Assembly: GCA_964490705.1 (NCBI GenBank)
Contig: CAZBCG010000005.1
Coordinates: forward strand, 62,001-126,000
Length of the DNA stretch: 64,000 bases
DNA from: Fodinibius sp964490705
GTDB lineage: Bacteria; Bacteroidota; Rhodothermia; Balneolales; Balneolaceae
Reading direction: 5' to 3'
The notes beneath the pieces are model-generated. The model did no database searches. It saw only the letters and a list, made by a program, of their open reading frames with translations, and was not told the origin of the DNA. The position numbers were made by a program, and so were the translations under genes. Positions within the stretch are counted from its first letter, which is position 1. Each line of letters starts with the position of its first letter. Shown here in pieces: positions 53,839 to 61,826 of this stretch.

Positions 53839-54002
53839 TCAAACGTCTGGTGATTAGATAATTTCGACCATGATGGGTATGCTACCCATTACATCCGGCT
53901 CAACTTCTGCTGTTCCCCCAATAATTTTTCTGAGCCAAGACGGTACAGTTTTAAAATATTGTAAAATATAGCGGAAGCTATCAGAAAAACAAATTCCCGC
54001 TA

Positions 54003-56165
54003 CTATTCGCCAGATTCCTCACGAATTTCTTCCATCTTTTCGGTCAGCGAATCCATTTTCTGTTGCTTTTTCTCAATCTCTTGCTCTACATTCTCAATCT
54101 TTTCCTCAACTTCATCGAGCAGGCTATTACCACCACTTGACGGCTTAAAGTACGTTTTCTTCTCTTTGTATTGCAGCGCTTCTTTTTCCAGGCTGCGGAC
54201 CTCTTTTTTCACGTTCTTATACTCTTTACGCAACTGCTGTATTTTATTGCGATCTTCGGGATCCAGATCCGCTTTGGCCAATTCCTGATCAAACTTATCA
54301 CCTGATTTTGCCGCCCGCATGCGATCATAAATCACATCACACGCTTCGCGATACTGTTTCCACATCTTATTTTTTTGTTTGATCGGCACATAACCCACAT
54401 TCTTGAACTTCTCCTGCAGTCCCTTTGCAATTTCTACCGCCTCGATGGGATCTTCGTGCTGGCCGAGCTCGCGTAACTTTTCGAGAATCTCCTTTTTCTC
54501 TTCCAGATTCTCTTTTCGCTCTTCTTTCACTTCTTTAAAATGCTCGCGTCGCCGATCATAAAACTCATCCATTGCCCCCTTAAATTGCTTCCAAATTTTA
54601 TTGGATTTTTTTCGGGGTACCGGACCAATCTCTTTCCAGCGATCCATATAGCTCTGCATCTTGGAATGGCCTTTCTCAAAATCATCCGTATCCTTGATGG
54701 CATTTGCCTTGTCAATCAGCTCCAGCTTTTGCTGGTAGTGCTCCTCTTCCTGCTTTTCAATCTTATCCTGATTGTTGGATTTTTTCTCGTTAAAGGCATC
54801 CGTGGCCGATTTAAAGCGGTTCCAGAGTTCATCCTCGGTGCGCTGCGGTAGATTACCCACCTTCTTCCAGCGCCGGTGCAGCTTATTAATCTTTCGGGCA
54901 GCCGTAGCCAAATCATCTGCTTCGAGCAGCGCCTCTGCCTCTTCGCAAAGCTTCTCCTTTTTATGATAAAAGCGATCTACTTTACTTTGATGTTCCGGAT
55001 CGTGCTTGTATTTCTGATCGTAATACGTATCCTGGGCACTCTTATATCGCTCCCACACATTGTTGGCTTTTTCCTTGGGTACCCGGCCAATCTTTTTCCA
55101 CTGCTTGGTGAGATCATCAAACTTTTCATCAATCTCGTCCCATTCGGTTGTTTCGTGGGTTATGGAGTTTGCCACATTCTCCATCTTTTCGAGCACGGCC
55201 AGCTTCAGCATCAGGTTATCTTCCTGCTTCTGGCGCTTCTGAACAAGCCGATCCACTTTGTGTTCATTAAACGTTTCTAAAAGCTCATCAAATCGTTCAT
55301 CCATCTCTTCGCCTTTACCCGATGGCAGCGGCGTTGCGTTATTCCACTGGTGTTTCATCTGGCTTACCCGCTTGGTTGCCGTCCATGTTTCGTTGGAAAT
55401 GATGCCTTCAAACTCTTCCAGCAGATTTTTTCTGGTTTCCAGGTTTTCCTGTTTCTGCTGCTTTTGCTGCTTATAATGCTCCTCTTTCCGATCCTGAAAT
55501 TTTTCAACAGCGTCATTAAACTTCTGGAAAAGCTTCTTTACTTCGGGGGATTCGGTATCCGGACCTTCTGACCACTTGCGACTCAGATTATCGAGCTCGG
55601 TGGACACATACGACCAGTCGTTCTGCTGAGCAAGATCTTGTGCCTTGTTCACAATCTGTTCATAAAAAGTGACCGGGTCATCCTCTTCTGCCTGCTCATC
55701 AGTGTCGGATGACTCTCCATGTTCTTGGTTTTCCGTTTCGGTGGATTTGTCAGCTTCTTCCTCAGCAGATTCTGCTACAGCCCCGGTACTTGCATCGCCC
55801 GAGATTTTATCATCGCTCTCGTTTTCTGCATCAGGGGAACCTTGTGGTACATGGCTGTTAATCTCCTTGAGCAACGCATCAAAATCACCAATGGCCGTGG
55901 TATTCTGGACTTGTTCTCTCAGGCTAGCCAGCAACTCATCGGTAAGCTCTTTTTCGGCCAGAGTTTGCTGTACATTCTGCTGAAGATCAGCAAATATAGA
56001 CTTTAACTCCTCAATCTTTTCCTCAACCTCTTCAACGGGGACCTCACACAGTTTTTGGGAACTTTCCCTTACTCCCTCTTTTAGGAAAAGCTCATTCTCA
56101 TCGGTTAAAAATACGAATTCATCCTCATATAAAAACTCGGATGTCGATGTCTTTTCTTCTTCCAT
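54003..56165 (-). CDS. Coiled-coil protein with six DUF349 repeats
   Basis: A 720-residue soluble protein, starting at the ATG at 56165 (a TTG 13 codons upstream is also in frame). An N-terminal region of about 100 residues is followed by an acidic Ser/Glu linker (109-165), then six DUF349 repeats, visible by their W-x-x-[IV]-G-x-[VL]-P and WxxF/YxxAxDxFxxxR-type blocks; the last four are the best preserved (KQWKKIGRVPKEKANNVWER, RRWKKVGNLPQRTEDELW, DRWKEIGPVPRKKSNKIW, EKFKNVGYVPIKQKNKMW). The first two repeats are worn down. The C-terminus is a long coiled coil. DUF349 has no settled function in Bacteroidota; an RNA- or ribosome-linked role is only a hypothesis. Confidence 0.9.
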   Translation of the reverse strand: MEEEKTSTSEFLYEDEFVFLTDENELFLKEGVRESSQKLCEVPVEEVEEKIEELKSIFADLQQNVQQTLAEKELTDELLASLREQVQNTTAIGDFDALLKEINSHVPQGSPDAENESDDKISGDASTGAVAESAEEEADKSTETENQEHGESSDTDEQAEEDDPVTFYEQIVNKAQDLAQQNDWSYVSTELDNLSRKWSEGPDTESPEVKKLFQKFNDAVEKFQDRKEEHYKQQKQQKQENLETRKNLLEEFEGIISNETWTATKRVSQMKHQWNNATPLPSGKGEEMDERFDELLETFNEHKVDRLVQKRQKQEDNLMLKLAVLEKMENVANSITHETTEWDEIDEKFDDLTKQWKKIGRVPKEKANNVWERYKSAQDTYYDQKYKHDPEHQSKVDRFYHKKEKLCEEAEALLEADDLATAARKINKLHRRWKKVGNLPQRTEDELWNRFKSATDAFNEKKSNNQDKIEKQEEEHYQQKLELIDKANAIKDTDDFEKGHSKMQSYMDRWKEIGPVPRKKSNKIWKQFKGAMDEFYDRRREHFKEVKEERKENLEEKKEILEKLRELGQHEDPIEAVEIAKGLQEKFKNVGYVPIKQKNKMWKQYREACDVIYDRMRAAKSGDKFDQELAKADLDPEDRNKIQQLRKEYKNVKKEVRSLEKEALQYKEKKTYFKPSSGGNSLLDEVEEKIENVEQEIEKKQQKMDSLTEKMEEIREESGE

Positions 56166-56303
56166 AGTTTTATTCACAGAAACCTCTGTAATGGCACTTG
56201 GCAATTCTGATTAACGCGACACGCTGTTAGCGTCTAACTAAGATAATATTTCTAAGGAACTTATTACAATTCAGGTGGGAATCCCAAACATTACAAAAAT
56301 AAG

Positions 56304-56335
56304 AAAGCCGACTTCGATTGAAGCCGGCTTTTCTA
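56304..56335 (-). terminator. Rho-independent terminator after the MscS gene
   Basis: AAAGCCGACTTC pairs with GAAGCCGGCTTT around GATT, with one mismatch, and the minus strand continues CTTATTTTTGT. It begins 17 bp past the stop of the mscS gene. Confidence 0.88.
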
Positions 56336-56351
56336 CAAAATGAATTATGTA

Positions 56352-57173
56352 TTAGGTTTCTTGAAAAAGATGAACATCGCGCTGTGGAAATGGGAATGAA
56401 ACGCCCTCTTCATCGAATCGTTCTTTAACTCGTTTGGTAAGATCGTAGCGCAGCGGCCATACATTTGCCGTTTCGGTCCATGGTCTCACGCGAATCGCCA
56501 CGGCACTATCACCGAGATTACTCACTGCAATCAACGGCTCCGGCTCTGCAAGAATACGCTCATCAGCATCGAGCACCTCTTTTATGATGCCCATGGCTTT
56601 ATCCATATCATCATCGTAGGCAATACCGAACTCCATATCGACCCGTCGGGTATCGTTGGCTGAATAATTTTTGATTTCTGTGCCCCATACTTTCGAGTTC
56701 GGCATGGTTATGGCCACATTATCGAAGGTGTGCATCTCTGTTACAAATAACCCAATCTCATCAACCACACCCGAGGTACTTCCAATATCTACCGTATCTC
56801 CCACACTAAAGGGACGAATAACCAACAACATAATTCCTGATGCGATATTACTTAACGTGCCCTGCAACGCCAGGCCAATTGCTAACCCAATGGTACCGAG
56901 CACCGCAATCAGGCTGGCAGTTTCAACTCCAAACTTATTAAGAACTGCCAAAACGGTTGCTGCAATTACGATGATTCGCACTGCTTTGGCAAAAAGTGGC
57001 GTAACGGTATTATCAAAGCGCTCTTTCGTATCCAGATATTTTTCTACGCGCCTGCCCAGCCACTTCGCCAGCATAAGGCCGACCACAAGTATCAGCACCG
57101 CCCCTATAACCTCGAGACCATACTCAACAAAGAACGGCACAACCTGTTCTTGCAACGAATTAATTTGATCCAT
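56352..57173 (-). CDS. Small-conductance mechanosensitive channel (MscS family)
   Basis: A 273-residue MscS-type channel that opens under membrane tension to relieve osmotic shock. Three membrane segments: about 18-38, 64-82 and 87-122, the third being the Gly/Ala-rich pore helix (TIGLAIGLALQGTLSNIASG). The beta-domain signature RPFSVGDTVDIGSTSGVVDEIGLF (about 123-146) and the FPFPQRDVHLF end follow. The length is typical of the minimal MscS. It is a single-gene unit, bounded by a terminator at each side. Confidence 0.95.
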   Translation of the reverse strand: MDQINSLQEQVVPFFVEYGLEVIGAVLILVVGLMLAKWLGRRVEKYLDTKERFDNTVTPLFAKAVRIIVIAATVLAVLNKFGVETASLIAVLGTIGLAIGLALQGTLSNIASGIMLLVIRPFSVGDTVDIGSTSGVVDEIGLFVTEMHTFDNVAITMPNSKVWGTEIKNYSANDTRRVDMEFGIAYDDDMDKAMGIIKEVLDADERILAEPEPLIAVSNLGDSAVAIRVRPWTETANVWPLRYDLTKRVKERFDEEGVSFPFPQRDVHLFQET

Positions 57174-57272
57174 AATACAATCCTCGACTAATTTTTATTG
57201 ATAAGATTTACGAGTCAGAGATCATCAATCTCCCCCGCAATTTTAGATATTGACGAAATTCACTTCATAAAA

Positions 57273-57306
57273 AAAGAAGACAGCGCTTTTAAACGCTGTC
57301 TTCTTT
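57273..57306 (-). terminator. Rho-independent terminator after the coiled-coil gene
   Basis: A perfect 13-bp stem, AAAGAAGACAGCG with CGCTGTCTTCTTT, around an 8-base loop; the minus strand continues TTTTATGAAG. It lies 22 bp past the stop of the 96-residue coiled-coil gene. Confidence 0.92.
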
Positions 57307-57327
57307 GAAAATAAACAAATTAAACTG

Positions 57328-57618
57328 TCATTCTTTAACGATTTGCCGGATCTCCGACAGTCCTTTTTTCACATCATTCCACAATTTTTCGGTATCTGCC
57401 TTGATATCGTCAAAAGCATCATCGCCGGATTCCTTAATTTTATCCAGCTTGGTTTTGAGCCTGCTCCGCTTCTCTTTTAGCGCATCCATTCGTTTCTCAA
57501 GCGTAGCTTTCAAATCCTGCGATTCTTGATTCGCCTTTTGTTGGAGATTATCGAGTTGTGCATTCCACTCTCGAAGCTGCTTCTCTAATTTATCGATGTA
57601 TTCTTCGCGTGTAGCCAT
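57328..57618 (-). CDS. Small coiled-coil hypothetical protein
   Basis: A 96-residue protein that is almost all helix, with heptad-like spacing of Leu/Ile (EYIDKLEKQLREWNAQLDNL, LKATLEKRMDALKEKRSRLK, LDKIKESGDDAFDDIKADTE, LWNDVKKGLSEIRQIVK). It has no signal peptide or membrane segment. Sequences of this kind occur as stress-linked small proteins (sll1863-like), but I cannot assign a family. It sits 36 bp downstream of dps on the same strand with its own strong terminator, so the two are probably one stress-related transcript. Confidence 0.8.
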   Translation of the reverse strand: MATREEYIDKLEKQLREWNAQLDNLQQKANQESQDLKATLEKRMDALKEKRSRLKTKLDKIKESGDDAFDDIKADTEKLWNDVKKGLSEIRQIVKE

Positions 57619-57654
57619 AATCAGAAATAATTTTATTAATGATAACTTGTGATG

Positions 57655-58122
57655 TTATTCGAGATGACTCCGTAGCATCCAGGCTGTTTTAGCATGTACG
57701 TGCAACCGTTCAGTCAGCAGATCCATAGTCGCTTCATCCTCGGCTTTGTTGGCCGGTTCCAATGCTTCGCGGGCGGTACGCAATACCTGCTCATTTCCAA
57801 TCGCCAGCCGGCGAACCATCTCCAGTGCCTCAGGCTCTTCTTGATCTTCGGTGATAGATGTTAACTCGTTAAACTCTTTGAATGTTCCGGGTGCTCGGTA
57901 TCCCAATGCGCGGATACGTTCTGCAATTTCATCAATTGCATCAGCCAGTTCGGTATATTGTCCTTCGAACTGTTCATGCAGTGAGTGAAACAGCTCTCCC
58001 GTTACATTCCAGTGATAATTGTGCGTTTTCAAATAAAGCATATACGAATCAGCCAACACCTTCGACAAAGCGTCAGCGATTTTTTCACGATTCTTTTCAC
58101 TGATTCCAATATTTATATCCAT
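57655..58122 (-). CDS. dps: Dps-family DNA-protecting ferritin
   Basis: A 155-residue Dps protein. The inter-subunit ferroxidase residues are seen in LKTHNYHWNVTGELFHSLHEQFEGQYTELADAIDEIAERIRALG (His, His, Asp and Glu at the family positions), and the C-terminal helix is HVHAKTAWMLRSHLE. It stores iron using hydrogen peroxide in a 12-subunit shell. I start at the ATG at 58122 because AGGAG lies eight bases upstream and the Dps fold begins there. The ATG at 58152 also has GAGG eight bases upstream and would add ten residues, so that start cannot be excluded. Confidence 0.94.
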   Translation of the reverse strand: MDINIGISEKNREKIADALSKVLADSYMLYLKTHNYHWNVTGELFHSLHEQFEGQYTELADAIDEIAERIRALGYRAPGTFKEFNELTSITEDQEEPEALEMVRRLAIGNEQVLRTAREALEPANKAEDEATMDLLTERLHVHAKTAWMLRSHLE

Positions 58123-58172
58123 CTTTTTTTCTCCTGTTGTTGTGGCACCCATAATGAATACCTCAATTAATT

Positions 58173-58280
58173 TTAGTTCTTGCAATTACAGTTTACACTG
58201 CAGTTATACGAACCATCCTTATTTCTAAACAACTCATTAATAAGTTCGCAGAAGAATTCTTTAATAACTTGTCTAACCAT
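58173..58280 (-). CDS. Possible 35-residue Cys-rich small protein upstream of dps
   Basis: A short frame from an ATG at 58280 to a TAA at 58173-58175 encodes 35 residues: an amphipathic helix-like first half (QVIKEFFCELINELFRN), then a tail with three cysteines, NCSVNCNCKN. GGG/AAGGGA-type bases lie about nine bases before the ATG. It ends 20 bp before the alternative dps start, so the two could be co-translated. The Cys-x-x-x-Cys-x-Cys tail might bind metal. With no homologue known to me, the claim rests only on the start, ribosome-binding site, position and composition, and chance is possible. Confidence 0.35.
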   Translation of the reverse strand: MVRQVIKEFFCELINELFRNKDGSYNCSVNCNCKN

Positions 58281-58409
58281 AATACTTTTCCCTTTCATGT
58301 TGAAATAATACTACACAAATATGCCCTTAAAAATTCCAGCAACCTAATAGAAGGTTCTTATCAGATAGATAGGAAATGCCCAAATAGATCATGATTTTGA
58401 TTCTTAGGC

Positions 58410-59120
58410 CTACTTGGAATGGCTCTCTTTTTTCCACCGAAACTCGTCGATAAGCCGAAGCATATCGGCGGGAATTTTCGCTTCGTACTGTACCGTGCGG
58501 TGTTTTCGGGGATGTTCAAACGCCAGCTGATAAGCATGCAGCGCCTGCCGGTTAATCAACGGCTCACCTTTTTCTTCGGGGGCATAATGCTGGTCGCCCA
58601 CCAACTGGTGGCCGATGTGCTCGAACTGCACGCGAATCTGATTTTTAAGTCCCGTATCCAGCTGTACTTCTACAAGCGTATTCTCCAGGAACCGCTCTTT
58701 TACCTTGTACGATAACCGGGCAGGCGTTGCCCCCTCCTCATCCGGATCTACCACAATATTGCGAAACCCATCTTTTATCAATTTAAGATGATGTTCGAGC
58801 GTGCCTTCGTCCTGTGCTATCACTCCACGCACAATCGCCAGATAGGTTCGTTTGGGCTCGTGATTCCGAAACTTGGCATGCAAATCATCATACGCCCGCT
58901 TGTTTTTGGCAAACACCATCAACCCGCTGGTATAACGATCGATACGGTGCACGCATCCCACCCGAACGCCATGCTTGCCGAGATGGTCGGCCACCAAGTC
59001 AAATAAGTTTTTGACATTGCTGTCGGGAATGGGCACCGCCAACAATCCCGCAGGCTTGTCAACCACAAACACATCTTTGTCCTGATCGACAATATAGAAA
59101 GGTCGCTTTTTGGCAGCCAT
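58410..59120 (-). CDS. RluA-family 23S rRNA/tRNA pseudouridine synthase
   Basis: A 236-residue pseudouridine synthase without an S4 domain. The catalytic motif HRIDRYTSGLMVF (Asp61) is intact; VFVVDKPAGLLAVP precedes it, and KRTYLAIVRG, VQLDTGLKNQIRVQFEHIGHQLVGD and RQALHAYQLAFEHP follow in RluA order. It converts a specific uridine in rRNA or tRNA to pseudouridine; which one cannot be read here. It is probably co-transcribed with the 116-residue orphan gene 39 bp upstream. Confidence 0.94.
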   Translation of the reverse strand: MAAKKRPFYIVDQDKDVFVVDKPAGLLAVPIPDSNVKNLFDLVADHLGKHGVRVGCVHRIDRYTSGLMVFAKNKRAYDDLHAKFRNHEPKRTYLAIVRGVIAQDEGTLEHHLKLIKDGFRNIVVDPDEEGATPARLSYKVKERFLENTLVEVQLDTGLKNQIRVQFEHIGHQLVGDQHYAPEEKGEPLINRQALHAYQLAFEHPRKHRTVQYEAKIPADMLRLIDEFRWKKESHSK

Positions 59121-59159
59121 GGCAAAAAAATCGTTAATGCTCAGAAACCAACCAGACTG

Positions 59160-59510
59160 TTAAGCTTCAACATCGTGTACTTCTTTGAGAATTGCCTTTG
59201 CTTCTTTGTCACCGTCTTGCATCACCTTGTGCTGCAGGTTGGTCACAATTTCTTGCTGGGCATTCTCAAATGCTTTTTCCTTCGCTTGTTTTTCAGTGCC
59301 GGTTCGCAACAGGTCAAAAATATCATCTGCGCGAATAATGCTATACAGTTTATCCTCATTAAAAGCGTGCGATCGGAGCTCCTCGTATTCCTCAAACAGC
59401 TCGGGAAATTCTGATGTCTCTTCCGCCCGATCAATAACCTCTACATCTTCGGGACCTTCGGCACTAAGAGGTGTTTTACAAAGGTAGAAAAACTTATGTT
59501 CGTATTTCAT
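59160..59510 (-). CDS. Conserved-looking hypothetical protein, acidic and helical
   Basis: A 116-residue cytoplasmic protein of no family I recognise. It starts KYEHKFFYLCKTPLSAEGPE, has an acidic centre (EFPELFEEYEELRSHAFNEDKL), a middle segment SIIRADDIFDLLRTGTEKQA and a charged helical end. No signal peptide, membrane segment or catalytic motif is seen. The gene is likely real: it has a proper ATG, regular codon use and tight spacing (39 bp) to the pseudouridine synthase downstream. Its function is unknown. Confidence 0.65.
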   Translation of the reverse strand: MKYEHKFFYLCKTPLSAEGPEDVEVIDRAEETSEFPELFEEYEELRSHAFNEDKLYSIIRADDIFDLLRTGTEKQAKEKAFENAQQEIVTNLQHKVMQDGDKEAKAILKEVHDVEA

Positions 59511-59628
59511 ATCAGTACAATCTTAATCGTTTATAATGCTTTCAAGAATTATATCGCTTTAATGTAAGAAAAAATCTTCGCACCTTCGTAATCAGTCATC
59601 CACAAAGTTTTATTCAATACACGCTTTT

Positions 59629-61782
59629 ATGCAACAACCCGCCCTCAAAAAATTACGCGGCTTTATATTACCTCTCCTGTTACTCTTTTTCCTTTTAGGA
59701 GGATGTTCCTCCCCTGCCAAAATGCAAGATGCCAACCAAGAAAAAACATCCGAAAGTAAGCACACACCCCGTGCCGAAAAAACCTCGGACCTGTCCGGAT
59801 TGTGGCTGCTTCCGCAAATCGACGGTACAGTCTATCACCAATTACAATCAGAGGGAGTCGCCCTGTCACAGAAAGAAATGTATGATCCCGACAGTGCCTC
59901 ACTCAACCAAGCCGTAGCAAAAATAAAAAGCGACGGCACCCAGGCCGGCACAGGATCATTTGTATCCCCAAACGGACTCCTCCTCACCGATTACAGCACC
60001 GCCCTCAAAGCAATTGCTCAAAACAGCAGTATCAAAAAAAACCTGATCCACAACGGGTTTTCTGCAGAGTCCCAAGAGCAAGAAATTCTGCTCGAAAACT
60101 ACAGCCTGCTCATCGCGCTGGAACAACAAGAAGTAACCCAGCAGATCAACAGCCAGCTTGCGGACACCCTCACCTATCGCGAGCGGCAGCAGCAATCCCG
60201 GCAAATAAAGCAACAACTCATTGCCGAACGCAAGGGAAATGGCAAAAATCTGGTGGTCGAAATCAATGACTTTTGGTCGGGCAACCGGCAGTTTATGTCG
60301 GTCTATAAAGTGATTCGCGATGTCCGGCTAGTCCACGCGCCATCAAACCCCAATCTCAAAAAATCTGCCAACTATGCTTTTTTGAGAGCATATGTGAGCG
60401 CAAACGGACAAAGTAAAACCTATAACAAATCCAACGTTCCGTTCCAGCCTCAGAAATATCTCTCAATAGCTGAAAGGGCAACCTCTCCTCAAGATATGAC
60501 CCTCACACTCGGCTTTCCCGGTGAAACCCAGCGCTACGAAACCAGCTACGCCATTTCGTTCTATAAAAACGACCGTAATCCTGTTCTCATCGACAGCTAC
60601 AAAGCCATCCTCGATGCAGCAGAATACGCCGCCGATCAGGATTCTGCCACAGCCATTAAAAACGCACCGCTTCGCTCATCACTCAGCCACAACCTAACGT
60701 ACTACCAAGCGCTACAACAAGGCATCGACAAACACGATATCATCACAAGAAAACAAACAGGCGAAGAAAAATTTGCGGGTTGGATCAAACAGGACTCTCT
60801 CCGCAACACAGAATACCGCCGTGTTCTAAGTCAGCTTGACCAATCCTACAGAATTGCATCTCAAACCGGCGACCTGCTCTATGCGTTGGTTAATACCATC
60901 AACAATAATAAAATTCTCCAAATAGCCGGGCTGTACAATTCATATTACAAACATATAAGTGGTACCACCAATACCAACATCAACAGCGCTAAGAAACAAG
61001 AACTATTGCAGCGGCATCAAAGTATTCTAAGCGAAATTAATGTCGAAGCCCAAACCATGATGCTTGAGGAGATGCTTTACACGCTGGCCACCCTACCCGA
61101 TGGGAAAGTTCCCTTTCACCTTATTGAACGTTTTAGTGATAGCCGGGAAGATACCCTCAAAAAAGAAATTACCTCTTATTTAGAAAAACAACGTAACCAA
61201 TCCATAATTTACAATCTGAATCGCGCCAAGGAATTTCTAAACCTGCCGGCCAACAGTGCCCGCAATCACCCGAAAGACGAGTTGGTAACACTTTACAGTG
61301 AACTGCTGAACAGCTACCAATTTAGCCGCCAAAACTATTCGCAGCATGTGCCCTATCTGCAGCCGGCGCAAGAGCTGTATGTGCAAGCGTTGCTCGAATT
61401 TCGCAGCGACTCGAGTACCTATCCCGATGCCAATGGAACCCTGCGCCTGAGCATCGGTCATATAAAAAAACTACAGACTCAAGAGGAGAACAAGCGTACA
61501 ACAAAATCAACTGACGGCAATACCGGAATTGTAACTTTTGTATCAACCAACGATATTACAGGTGGAAGTTTGGGAAGTCCGGTACTAAACAGCAACGGCA
61601 AACTAATTGGCATCGTTACAAAACGAAGCCCCGAAAGCATGGTCAACGATCTGCTTTTCAATCCCGAATTATCCCATACCATTAATGTTGATATTCGACA
61701 TATTATCTCCCGAATCACGGAATCTTATAATAACTCAATATTGTTAAGAGAAATGAAAATTTCGGGTAGTAAATCTGATTAA
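59629..61782 (+). CDS. S46-family (DPP7/DPP11-like) protein lacking catalytic His and Asp
   Basis: A 717-residue lipoprotein (lipobox Leu-Leu-Gly-Gly-Cys, Cys26) that aligns along its length with S46 dipeptidyl-peptidases. The serine block ITGGSLGSPVLNSNGKLIG keeps the nucleophile position (Ser650). But the N-terminal block, normally LLLTNHHCG, reads LLLTDYSTA (117-125), so the catalytic His is gone, and the segment after DVRLVHAP, which normally carries FGGDTDNWMWPRHTGDF with the catalytic Asp, is missing (APSNPNLKKSANYAFLRAY). The frame is intact and the ends are conserved (INVDIRHI, LLREMKI). It is therefore probably a non-catalytic surface or periplasmic peptide-binding protein, not a peptidase. 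It is followed by the transporter 44 bp on. Confidence 0.88.
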   Translation: MQQPALKKLRGFILPLLLLFFLLGGCSSPAKMQDANQEKTSESKHTPRAEKTSDLSGLWLLPQIDGTVYHQLQSEGVALSQKEMYDPDSASLNQAVAKIKSDGTQAGTGSFVSPNGLLLTDYSTALKAIAQNSSIKKNLIHNGFSAESQEQEILLENYSLLIALEQQEVTQQINSQLADTLTYRERQQQSRQIKQQLIAERKGNGKNLVVEINDFWSGNRQFMSVYKVIRDVRLVHAPSNPNLKKSANYAFLRAYVSANGQSKTYNKSNVPFQPQKYLSIAERATSPQDMTLTLGFPGETQRYETSYAISFYKNDRNPVLIDSYKAILDAAEYAADQDSATAIKNAPLRSSLSHNLTYYQALQQGIDKHDIITRKQTGEEKFAGWIKQDSLRNTEYRRVLSQLDQSYRIASQTGDLLYALVNTINNNKILQIAGLYNSYYKHISGTTNTNINSAKKQELLQRHQSILSEINVEAQTMMLEEMLYTLATLPDGKVPFHLIERFSDSREDTLKKEITSYLEKQRNQSIIYNLNRAKEFLNLPANSARNHPKDELVTLYSELLNSYQFSRQNYSQHVPYLQPAQELYVQALLEFRSDSSTYPDANGTLRLSIGHIKKLQTQEENKRTTKSTDGNTGIVTFVSTNDITGGSLGSPVLNSNGKLIGIVTKRSPESMVNDLLFNPELSHTINVDIRHIISRITESYNNSILLREMKISGSKSD

Positions 61783-61826
61783 TCGTTAGAAATTTATTCA
61801 TCAAATTTTACGAGATTCAGTAGGTC

